Notes under the pieces: model-generated
Database searches by the model: none
Seen by the model: the letters and a program-made list of their open reading frames with translations, nothing else
Told to the model about the DNA's origin: nothing
Part shown: one piece after another, positions 53,341 to 62,686 of the stretch
How positions within the stretch are numbered: the stretch's first letter is position 1
Layout of the letters: each line of letters starts with the position of its first letter
Program-made: the position numbers and the translations under genes
Assembly (NCBI RefSeq): GCF_032362555.1
Contig: NC_083536.1
Span: 10,354,001 to 10,418,000 of the forward strand
From: Amyelois transitella
Lineage: Eukaryota; Arthropoda; Insecta; Lepidoptera; Pyralidae
Direction: 5' to 3'
Length of the DNA stretch: 64,000 bases

Positions 53341-53880
53341 TAGAAAAGGGCCGTTCGTGCAATTTACGGCTTAGGACCAAGAGACTCGTTAAGACAACTC
53401 TTTAAGAAAATAAACATACCTACAGTAGCGTCCCAGTACATTTTTGATCTTATAATGTATGTTAGGAAAAATACCTCTTTTTTTCAAAAAGTTAGTGCCA
53501 CAACTGATAGAAATTTACGTAATAAACATAAATTAGTCATGCCGTTTCATAGGCTTAGCAAAGTCAGTAAATCATTTATGGGGAACTGTATACGATTTTA
53601 TAATAGGTTGCCGGAGTCTGTTCTTGATATGCCCAACCGAAAATTCAAAGAGTATGTAAAGAAAGTACTTTGTGGGAAGGCTTATTATAGGACTGATGAT
53701 TACCTTAATGATAAAAACATCTGGCTCGAGCTTGGCACAGGAACCTCGTAATTAATTGTAGTTTAATTTGAACTTTAATCAAAATTTCAGTACACTCTGT
53801 ACATAAATCTTTTTAAAATTGGCAATCCATAATATATATATGAGTCATTTGCAAAATAGTTGTACATACACTAAACAAAA
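53341..53880 (+). pseudogene. LINE ORF2 C-terminus and 3' UTR
   Basis: From about 53371 to the TAA at 53749-53751: DSLRQLFKKINIPTVASQYI, FDLIMYVRKNTSFFQ, KLVMPFHRLSKVSKSFMGNC and FYNRLPESVLDMPNRKFKEY. This pattern is the C-terminal end of many insect L2/CR1- or Jockey-type ORF2 proteins. It is heavily 5'-truncated. It differs in sequence from LINEs E, F and G. Confidence 0.7.
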
Positions 53881-54340
53881 TCTGTCTCCTTGAATATTTA
53901 CTATTTTAATGTTGGATTTATATGATTAATTCTATTTTATGTGCTTCTTATAACTATTATTTAAACGTTTATCACTTTTATAACACTAGATTTATAAATA
54001 ATTTCTAAATTAGTAATAAAATTAAGACGTAATTTAATGCCTTTCATACAATATTTTTTTGTCGCCCACACACTCCCTCTAATTCAAACTAATAATTTGG
54101 TATTTTATGTTTTAAATCTAATTGTATTTAGCTCATAGTAGAATAGGTGAAAATATTGTTTTACGCAAAACCGATTGTTATTAGTAAAAGATAATGCATA
54201 GGCGATTTATTGGTTTTTAATTAAATGTCTCCAATTTATTTCTTTTGTGTAATTCTTATGTGTAACTGAAATATTATGGCTATTTAATTGATTTTGAACG
54301 CACTCATAATAAATTTTAGTATGGCAATACTGTACGGTAC
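53881..54340. other. AT-rich stretch upstream of locus J
   Basis: No coding signal, no element recognised. It may hold the promoter of locus J. GC content rises near 54360 (GACAGTGCGGCCGGTC). Confidence 0.35.
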
Positions 54341-54918
54341 TACCAACTTGACCAAATGACAGTGCGGCCGGTCATTTCACTTTGAGGTTAAGAATCATGG
54401 TGTGCTCGAGATTTGTCAACAAAAAATTCTCTTGTTTAACGTGGACTTTTCTGGTAAGTAAATAGTAAATTCCGCAAAAATCTTTTTGAATTATGTTGTT
54501 TGGTTTTGTACAATAAGAATAAAACTATGAAACAATTATATTAGTAAGATTTTTCTTTATAAATTTTTTGAAGGTTATGTTGACACCACTGGAAATTGTT
54601 CTTTTGTGTGACGTTCAAGCGTTACACAATCTTTTGTGTAACATGTGTAACGTTACACAAAGGATAAGGGTGTATCTATATCTGCACTTTGTAATATCTT
54701 GAATAAGTAAAATTATAAAATATTTTTTAAAAATAGGTATGGTTGCCTATTTATTATGCTGCTTGATCAATTTTATTTTGAGTAGGTATTAGGTATCTTT
54801 GGTAAATATTATTAATTATCCTTTCAGATATTTATGACATTTTTTTTGTTCAACTATAGTATTTTAATTTAAAAAAAAATGATAAGTATTGGTGTGTTTG
54901 CTCTATAGGTACCGAAAA
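54340..54918 (+). other. Locus J 5' exon and intron (predicted)
   Basis: A donor, TTTCTG then GTAAGT, lies at 54453/54454, and an acceptor, TGCTCTATAG, ends at 54908, ten bases before the J start codon. This fits a non-coding first exon of about 100 bp and a 455-bp intron. The intron carries palindromic TTACACAA/TTGTGTAA words at 54628-54660. The splice sites are predicted by eye only. Confidence 0.5.
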
Positions 54919-57900
54919 ATGCCTCCGATGACTCCAGCCGAACGCCAAAAAAAATACAGAGAAAAATTAAAACGCGAAAATCCCGATAAATTAGAAAAAT
55001 TGAAAAAAGAGAATGCTGAGAGGACCAAGAGAAAATATAAACCGATTAACCAATTTTCAGATTATTTGCAGAATGAAAAACGAAAAAAATGGCGAGAGCA
55101 AAAGCAGAAAAGAAATGGTGAACCATCCACTAGCAAACCAACCAACACTGCTGAAACGACTCAAAAAGAAAAACGTAAAGTTCGATATATTTTATCAAAA
55201 GAAAATTCAGTATTAAAAGACAAAGTTCAAAAGATGGCTAGAGTTATAAAAAAACAAAGAAGAGCTATATCTCGCTACAAAGTAAAAATTGAAAATTTAA
55301 AAAAATCCATAGACAAATTAGAAGAGGACTTACAGTTTTGCGAAAATTTAGACAAAAATATCACTACAAAAAATAAAGAAGCAACAACACCATGTTCAAA
55401 AACAGAAAAATTTTTGGAAGAAACAGTGCCAAATATACCTACTCCAGAGAAAAAAAAAGTAAAAAAGGTGATACTTGAAGGATATGTTTTGAAAGAATCG
55501 TTGAATAATCAGTACAATAAAGCAGAAAAAAAACCCGAGAAAAAGGTTTTAAAGAATGTGGTTGACAACGAATTAGTAAGAAAGTACAAATTAAAGACTA
55601 AACTCGGCCATTCTTGCTTCGGATTAAAAGGTAGACTCAGACAAAGACAAACACAACTTCAGAAGAAAAGGAGAAGGATGAACGAGATACAATTATTTTT
55701 AGAAAGGGACGATAACAGCAGAATTACAGCAGGAAAAAAAGAGACTATAACATGTAAGAAAAATAAAAAACAAAGAAGATATCTACTAGATTCACTAGAT
55801 AAATTACATAAAAAGTATAAAGAGGAAGGTGGTTCGGTTTCATATACAACTTTCACCAGATACAAGCCGTTTTATATTTTGGATCCTAAGAGTTCCCAAA
55901 GAAACACATGTGCATGTGTCAAACATGCAAATTTGTCATTTCTAGCGCAGAAACTAAAAATACTCGGACTTCTTGAAACAGACGATTTGGAACAGTTGGT
56001 TTCAGAAATTGTATGTGACAAGTTCAATGAGAAGTGTATGTATAATGAATGCGATAGATGTAAAGATAAGATTATTTCATTTGATGAGTCACAAAAAAAT
56101 AAAGATATGACTGTGTTTTGGTACAGCTGGGTTACAAAGAAACATGAATACACTAAAATAAAAAGTACTGACCAGGAAACTGAAACCAAGACTACAAAGA
56201 AGACTTCTAAAGAAATGGTACAAGGTACGTTAGAAACTTTGATACAGACATTTTCGGAACAACTTCTCATATTCAAAAAACACTTTTTCAACATTTATCA
56301 TGCATACCAAATGTATAAAAGATGTAAAGAAACACTAACTGAAAATCAGTGCATTTCTCTGAAAATTATCTTTGCAAATTAAATGAAGAGGTACAAGCAA
56401 CACATTTTGCCGGTTCTAAACAACAGTTTACATTACATACTGGAGTCATTTATTACAAAAACGAGCTGGGCTTACAAGAAAAATCATTTTGCACTATTTC
56501 ACCTTCAAATAATCACGAACCCTCAGCTATTTGGGCTCATCTGACACCTATTTTAGAACAGATAAAAAAAATTATAACGAATGTGACTACAATACACTTT
56601 TTTTCCGATGGGCCCACCACCCAGTATCGCCAGAAAGGCAATTTTTATCTACATTCAATTATGATTAAAAAAATGGGTTTTGAAAATTCTACTTGGTCAT
56701 TCTTTGAATCTGCCCACGGCAAAGGGGCAGCAGATGGGATAGGCGGTGCAGTAAAACGGACATTAGACAAAAAAGTTGCACACGGTGAAGACATTATCAA
56801 TGCACAAACTGCCTACGACACTCTAATAAAGGGTCAGTCGAAAATTGCTTTCTTTTACATATCGGAAGAAAATATACAAACTGTAAAACAAGAATTTGGT
56901 ACAAGAGAATTGATCCCTGTTCCAAACACAATGACTATACATCAAGTGATTACAACAGACCAGGACGATACAATAAAATATAGAAAACTGGCTTGTTTCT
57001 GTAAAGAAGCATTATGTGATTGTTTTGACTTAAAAGAGCATAACTTGATTATTAAGAATAAGAAGAGAAAATATAATAGAAATATAACGGAAACGGAAAG
57101 AACGACAATCAAAAGAAGACGCATTACAAAAAAGAAACGATTAGCAAGAGCAGACAGTGATACAAGCGTTGATTCTGATATAACTTATGCTGAATCCGAA
57201 GATAGTGATTGGAAGGTTGAAGAAGAGTGCAAGTCAGAAAACAGTAAAACAGGTGACAAAGAAAATATTTTAGAAGAAAGTAAGACAACAAACCTAATTA
57301 AGAGTAGTAATAAGAAAATTACCCTCTTATCTGATATAAGAAATACTCCAGAAAATGTCAGATATTTCGATTTAAAAAATTACGGCCCATTTAGGCTTAA
57401 TAACGTCGACAAAATAGACATTTCTATAAAACATCAACTAGCTACAAGTTTCGGAACAAACACAAATATTCAATCAAGATTCCAAGATATTAGAAATGAG
57501 AGTGCAGCCGAAGAAAATAAGAAAGTGTTAAAAGATATGGAAAATGCAGCAGATGACAATATTACTAATAATGCTAATGCGATAAAAGAAAAGAAGGCAG
57601 AAATAGAAGGGGCCACAATAGGTACGGAAGTAGAACTAAAAAGTGATGATACTGAAGAGACCATAATAGAAGAGGGAAAAGTAGTGATAGAAGAAAAACA
57701 ACCAGAAAAATACTATTTGAACAAGGATAAAAGAAGAGAAAATGAGACTGAATCAGAAAATATAGAAGAGGGAAAAGTAGTGATAGAAGAAAAACAATCA
57801 GAAAAATACTACTCGAACAAGGATAAAAGAAGAGAAAATGAGACTGAATCAGAAAATAAAGACTATGCTAAAAGAGACAATGAGACTGAAAATATAACTA

Positions 57901-58223
57901 AAACTGAAAAAGAAACCAAAGTACAAGAATTAGAAAATTTTATAAACTACAATAAAAATGATAGTGTGTTGGTTAGATATTATGAAAAAAAGGGATGGAC
58001 ATATTATATAGGATTTATTGAAAACGTCGAACTCAGACCTGAAATAAAGTATACAATATTTTTCTTAAAAACTGTAAAAAAACCTCAGCTTAAATTCGTA
58101 CCCCCAAAAAAAATTGACAGAGATACACTCCCGGCTGCAAATATTGTAAAAAATGTCCATTTAAGTTCAGTTTCAAATTACTATATGTTATCAGAAGACA
58201 GTGATCGCATTTATTTTGATTAA
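54919..58223 (+). pseudogene. Locus J: uncharacterised, transposase-like protein with Tudor-like end; one frameshift
   Basis: ATG at 54919 (PPMTPAERQKKYREKLK). Residues 1-250 are very Lys/Glu-rich with a coiled coil (RVIKKQRRAISRYKVKIENL). A KLGHSCFGLKGRLRQRQTQL block and a Cys/His-rich segment follow (CACVKHANLSF...CMYNECDRCKDK). The first frame stops at 56382. A frame beginning about 56349 continues without a gap: FSENYLCKLNEEVQ, IHFFSDGPTTQYRQKGNFYL, and FFESAHGKGAADGIGGAVKR. A CFCKEALCDCF cluster, an acidic repeat region and a C-terminal DSVLVRYYEKKGWTYYIGFI segment follow. I recall similar uncharacterised proteins in insects and cnidarians, with a probable RNase H-fold DDE core. It is either a one-base deletion or a sequencing error. 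No known retroelement motif. Confidence 0.65.
57666..57857 (+). repeat. Two in-frame 96-bp tandem copies in locus J
   Basis: 57666-57761 and 57762-57857 are direct copies encoding a 32-residue unit that begins IEEGKVVIEEKQ and ends ENETESEN, with two amino-acid differences (P/S and L/S). It lies in the acidic linker before the C-terminal domain. Confidence 0.95.
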
Positions 58224-58310
58224 GACTTTTAATACTTAATTTAAATTTTTGATATGCACAAATATTATGTTCAGTCAAAGTTTTATAAGTTTAACTTTTG
58301 ATTTATTTTA
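58224..58310 (+). other. Locus J 3' region and start of a 62-bp tandem repeat
   Basis: AT-rich. From about 58270 the words CAAAGTTTTATAAGTTTAAC and ATTTATTTTA match the unit repeated at 59605-59885. Mariner K is inserted inside this first unit at the TA at 58309. Confidence 0.6.
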
Positions 58311-59604
58311 CGAGGGTTGTTTGAAAAATTCTCGGCCCGTCTAAGAAAACAAAGATAAATAAACAAAAAAATATTTTTGTTTTTTAACATAATCCCCTCT
58401 TGTCTCAATACACTTATTTAATCTATATTCTAGGGCTTCTATGCCACTCTTATAGGCCGATTCTTCCAACTCGTCGAAAAAACGTTCCGCCTCAGCTATG
58501 ACCTCTTCATTTGTGGAAAATTTCTTTCCAGCCAGGTGTTTTTTCAAATTAGGGAACAAATAATAGTCCGATGGTGCTAAATCCGGTGAATAATGGTGAT
58601 GGTTCAATACTACAAAACGCAGTTCATGGAGTTTAGCCATTGCAACAACTGACTTGTGCACTGGTGCATTATCCTGATGAAAAAGGATTTTTTTTTTCGC
58701 CAATCCCGGGCCTTTTTCACGGATTTTTTCTGATAATTTATCCAACAGGTTAGCATAGTATGGGCCTGTAATAGTTTGTCCTTTCAGAAGGTAGTCAATA
58801 AAAATTATTCCCTTGTAATCCCAAAACACGGATGCCAGAACTTTTCCTGCAGACTTTATCGCCTTGGCCTTCTTTGGAGGCGGAGAACCTCTATGTTTCC
58901 ACTGTTTTGATTGTTCTTTTGTTTCAGGAATATAATGATGTATCCAAGTTTCATCGGTGGTAACAAATCTTCTCAAAATATCGGCGGTATTTGACCTAAA
59001 CAAGGCCAGAATCTCACTTGAAATTTCAACTCTGTTGAGTGTTTGTTCGGCGGTCAGCAAACGCGGCACTCATCTTGCCGAAACCTTTTTCATTCCAAGT
59101 TCATTGGTTAAAATATTAAATACCCGCTCGGTTGAGATCCCTATAGTGTCACTTATCTCTCGTACTTTTAATCTGCGGTCGTCTAAAACCATTTATGGAT
59201 TTTATCGATCATTTCTGGCGTGGTGGACGTTGAAGGCCTTCCGCTCCTAGGGTCATCTTCGACGCTTTCTCTGCCTTGTTTAAATAAAGCTACCCACTTT
59301 TTTATCGTCGAATACGAAGGCGCAGATTCACCTAAAGTGTTATCCATGACTTCCTTAATTTGGCTAGGTGTCATATTTTTTTGACGAAATATTTAATCAC
59401 GGCTCTTACTTCGGTTTTTTTCATTTTTCCGGTAGAGAGTCAGATTAGCTCAAACAAAAAATCGTAAAAAAATAATCACACAACCTATCACAATGAAATT
59501 TAACACAAGTGTAAATAAAGAATCAATCTATCGAATGAGTATATTCTTATTTTTTTTCTACCCTCAAATCTAGGTTAGGCCGAGAACTTTTCAAACCACC
59601 CTCG
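58311..59604 (-). mobile_element. mariner K: a different mariner, full length but broken
   Basis: 1294 bp with inverted ends CGAGGGTTGTTTGAAAA (left) and, on the right, complement of TTTTCAAACCACCCTCG, flanked by TA (58309-58310 and 59605-59606). Not closely similar to the copies 1-3 family. The terminal CGAGGGT(T/G)GTTTGAAAA is common in insect mariners. Confidence 0.92.
58341..59400 (-). pseudogene. mariner K transposase, frameshifted
   Basis: Minus strand. N-terminus at 59374-59183: MTPSQIKEVMDNTLGESAPS, WVALFKQGRESVEDDPRSGR, a helix-turn-helix region. Frame breaks near 59180 and 59070. The catalytic part from 59069 has RFVTTDETWIHHYIPETKEQ, LFHQDNAPVHKS and YSPDLAPSDYYLFPNLKKHL, so the Asp residues of D,D34D are kept. 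The TDETWIHHY form suits mellifera- or capitata-type mariners. Confidence 0.85.
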
Positions 59605-59885
59605 TAATAAGATATTGTTTACTTTCTTTTGGACAAAGTTTTTTAAGTTTGACTTTTGATTTATTTTAATAAGATATTGTTTACTTTCTTTTGGACAAAG
59701 TTTTTTAAGTTTGACTTTTGTTTTATTTTAATAATTTACTTTCATTTAAACAAAGCAAAGTTATTTGACTTTTTATTAATTTTAATAAGATATTGTTTAT
59801 TCTCGTTTGGACAAAGTTTTTTAAGTTTGACTTTTGTTTTATTTTAATAATTTACTTTCATTTAAACAAAGTTATTTGACTTTTT
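59605..59885 (+). repeat. AT-rich tandem repeat, about 62-bp units, downstream of locus J
   Basis: Units like GGACAAAGTTTTTTAAGTTTGACTT plus TTATTTTAATAAGATATTG repeat at 59633, 59695 and 59811, with a shortened variant (ATTTAAACAAAG) between. The first unit lies left of mariner K. No coding capacity. Confidence 0.85.
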
Positions 59886-60309
59886 ATGTTCATGAACATT
59901 ATTTTCGCTTAAATCTTTTGTCAGATAAAAAAAAATGTTTTGTAAGTGATTTGGCTATGGATGGATGGTATGTGTACCTTTTTTTTTAATAAAGATCAGA
60001 TAATTATTTTGATGCTTTTTTTCCAACCACATAATTATACCTATGTACGGACCCTTACAAATTCCTTTGTGGAACAGTTTATCTTTTGTGTAACAAAATC
60101 GGACTGTTCTTTTGTGTTTATATTGTGTTACGGTACATCTATTTTGAAAATGACTCAAGTGTCTTCGAGATAGAATAATAGAAGCATATAAAAAATAGTT
60201 TAGAAAAAATATTTCTTATACGTCCTTGAGTAGAATTACTTATATCCGATATCAAGTGGTGATATTATTCATTTGCTTTGTGCGGTTACAGATAAGTTTT
60301 AGATATTGT
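59886..60309. other. AT-rich, no gene
   Basis: No supported ORF. TTTTGTGTAAC and related words occur at 60083-60135, as they do upstream of J at 54605-54660. Otherwise I see nothing. Confidence 0.4.
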
Positions 60310-60590
60310 TAACATCTAACGCTTGTTTTTTGGCCGCTTTGTACGACGAAAGCCAATGAAAAAAGGAAAGATCTCACCAGGTTTTCTGCAACACGAACGC
60401 TCATATAACTAATCTCACACATCACAATACAACAATACAGTTTATGCAAGCCTTTATAGAATATTATAAGGTTTGTAATTTCCCGCCAAAGCAGCCTAAT
60501 TGCAACCGGCACTGCAAGTGGCCAACAGATGTGGCAGTCTATTATGCTGGACACGACCGTGTTCGTCCGATGTCCAAACAAGACTCCTTC
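60310..60590 (-). repeat. LINE X 5'-end fragment
   Basis: Similar to 24480-24752: CACCAGGTTTTCTGCA, GTGGCCAACAGATGTG, and CGTCCGATGTCCAAAC at the element's 5' end near 60586. Only the 5' UTR-like region is present. Confidence 0.65.
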
Positions 60591-60744
60591 AGTCAGATGA
60601 AATTTTTGAGATTGAATTTAGAAATTGAAATTATCACGACAAGCTTTTATTATAATTTCAATTCTGTAAAATCATAAATGAATGTGGTTAGTGTGATTTA
60701 AATTTTACCTTTTTAGGGCACTTAAATAATTATCATTTATCCTT

Positions 60745-61159
60745 TTCGGGGGATAATATTCCTACATAATTTATTACGAAGGCCTTATGAAATCTTACAC
60801 TTCAAATTCTTCAGAATGGGCAGACATCGCGACAAATAACAAAATTCATCACAGCATCATGACATTCTTACGAAATAAATGAAACTGACAACGAACCATT
60901 AAAGGAAGAATTAGAAAATAAGAACGAAGGAAAGACGCAACACATCAACGCTCTCCTCCGCGCTCCTCGCAATACCCGTCTTCCTCAATTCCTATATTGG
61001 CTATAGGCTGTAAAGTCGGTCGACTGGTTGCGGCTGGTCGGCCTTCCTCTCCCATCCCTGAGCGTGTCACTCCCTATAAAATTTGTGCCCCCTGGTGTAT
61101 CCAGCTAGACTGGGTCAGGCTTTGCTTGGCTGGGTGTGGTACCAATGTTCATGTTCATG
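60745..61159 (+). repeat. LINE X, copy 3: 3'-end fragment
   Basis: Inverted relative to copies 1 and 2. It runs from GGGGGATAATATTCC to the terminal AATGTTCATGTTCATG at 61159, and contains CCTCTCCCATCCCTGAGCG and GGTGTATCCAGCTAGACTGG, both also in copies 1 and 2. 5'-truncated; no array. Confidence 0.8.
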
Positions 61160-61809
61160 TTTGTTTGTCATGCATTATGTTGTCACATAATTATTTCATA
61201 TATATTAATATGAAATAATTATGTGGCCTCAATTTTGAATTTTGTTCTTAAACTGACTCTGAAGCTGACTCTGAGCTTTCACTAGGTGGCGCCACGAAAA
61301 CATTGAGCTCCGTGAAATTTAATTATAAAAATTGTAAAACGTCTTTTAATTTGTCTGATTATCAAATAAATATAAATGTAAAAGTGCAATTGTAAAGTGT
61401 AAGTTATTCAAGCTAAATAAGAAGATAACTGAATGGTCAGTAATATAATAAAAACTGTGAGTAATTCAAAACCTATTAAGAAACATTTACATACGTAATA
61501 TCAGTGACAAATTCTACACAAGAAAACAATACATGAATTTGAAAAACAATAGAAGAAATGTGTTTAATTTTAAATTTTTATAGTAACGTATTTACATAAA
61601 GTTGTTGCTTATCAGCCACAGATGGCGCTAATAAGCTACCGCCATCTGTACTGAAAATACGAAACTAAAAAGTCAATATTATACACAACGTCCTGTCACA
61701 TCTAACAGAGGACGCCACTTATCAGATATATAAAAATAAATAAACACAATACGATTGCACGTGCAAACAATATGTAATCCGAAAACATTACATTAAGAAA
61801 TAAATACAG
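61160..61809. other. AT-rich stretch with an 18-bp palindrome; possible LINE 5' UTR
   Basis: 61184-61201 and 61208-61225 are perfect inverted copies (CACATAATTATTTCATAT) with a 6-base loop. From about 61560, GCCATCTGT and GATGGCGC words and increasing coding-like sequence suggest the 5' UTR of the LINE fragment that follows. Confidence 0.4.
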
Positions 61810-62430
61810 AAAAATAAGAAAATCTTATGAATCCTTACCAAATACCGATTCATGTGATTCATCACCTTTGTCATATTCGTCAATGCGTGTGAATAGTATG
61901 CCGGATTTGTCAACAATAAATAAAGATGAAATAGACGAGCTCAAAACTACCATAGAATTACTCACTACTCAACTTCAAAGTGCAAATACTGAAATTGAGA
62001 AACTATCATTAGAAAATGGTAGACTACAAAATATCATAAAAACAAAAACTTTCAAAATCAAAGAGCTAACACATATATGCTCAGGAACTAAAAATTAATC
62101 TATCTCTAATTCAACCCGAAAAATGAGTAGCCTCACGAAGAGACGTATTAATTTCGCCTACTCGGAATCACCAACTAAATTGAACTCATTAAACTCATTA
62201 TACAAAGAAAAAGCAATTCAGACTAATCAGACTTGAGGGTCACCAATAATGTCGGCATCTAACTCTAACTCTGATACACTAGTACAGGAGATAAACAATA
62301 ACGCATCCAAGAATGAAAAGGAACAATCAAATAGACAAAGTAGATGTATAAAAATATTTAGTACACAACAATGCAAGGGACTAGCTGCGAAGATAACAAA
62401 GTTAAGAGAAAACACTAGCTATGAAAATTA
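61810..62430 (+). pseudogene. LINE ORF1 fragment with coiled coil
   Basis: Open from 61868 to 62098: NSMPDLSTINKDEIDELKTT, then IELLTTQLQSANTEIEKLSL, a coiled coil common in lepidopteran LINE ORF1s. After a stop, 62108-62240 gives KRRINFAYSESPTKLNSLNS, and 62249-62430 ends RCIKIFSTQQCKGLAAKITK, like the QQC-GLA block of the same proteins. It has stops and a frameshift and is cut at about 62430. Confidence 0.6.
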
Positions 62431-62580
62431 TTTTATTTATTTATTTAGACTTCATGCACGTAAAATGTACAACAGGTGGACTTAATGCCACAAGGCATTC
62501 TCTGCCAGTCGAACCTTTGGACCAAACTGAGATGGATGTACGGGTAGTGCGATAACTGTAAAATAGAAAATTATATAAAT
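62428..62580 (-). repeat. LINE 3' end with (TAAA)n tail, minus strand
   Basis: On the minus strand it reads CTGGCAGAGAATGCCTTGTG, GGCATTAAGTCCACC, TGTACATTTTACGTGC, then (TAAA)n. I recall this 3' UTR as very common in Lepidoptera. Heavily 5'-truncated. The LINE ORF1 fragment ends where this tail begins. Confidence 0.65.
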
Positions 62581-62686
62581 ATGAATAATAATAGGTTACT
62601 TAATACACTTGCATATAATATATACAAACATAAGTATGACTTTATATACATACATATATATACTCCATATAAAATAAACATACATA
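62581..62686. other. AT-rich spacer with (ATAC)n-like words
   Basis: Simple ATACATAC-type sequence ending in the TA target (62685-62686) of mariner copy 3. Confidence 0.5.

Noticed and set aside
56340-56352. Programmed frameshift site in locus J
   Set aside because: No classic slippery heptamer is visible at the join; mutation or sequence error is simpler.
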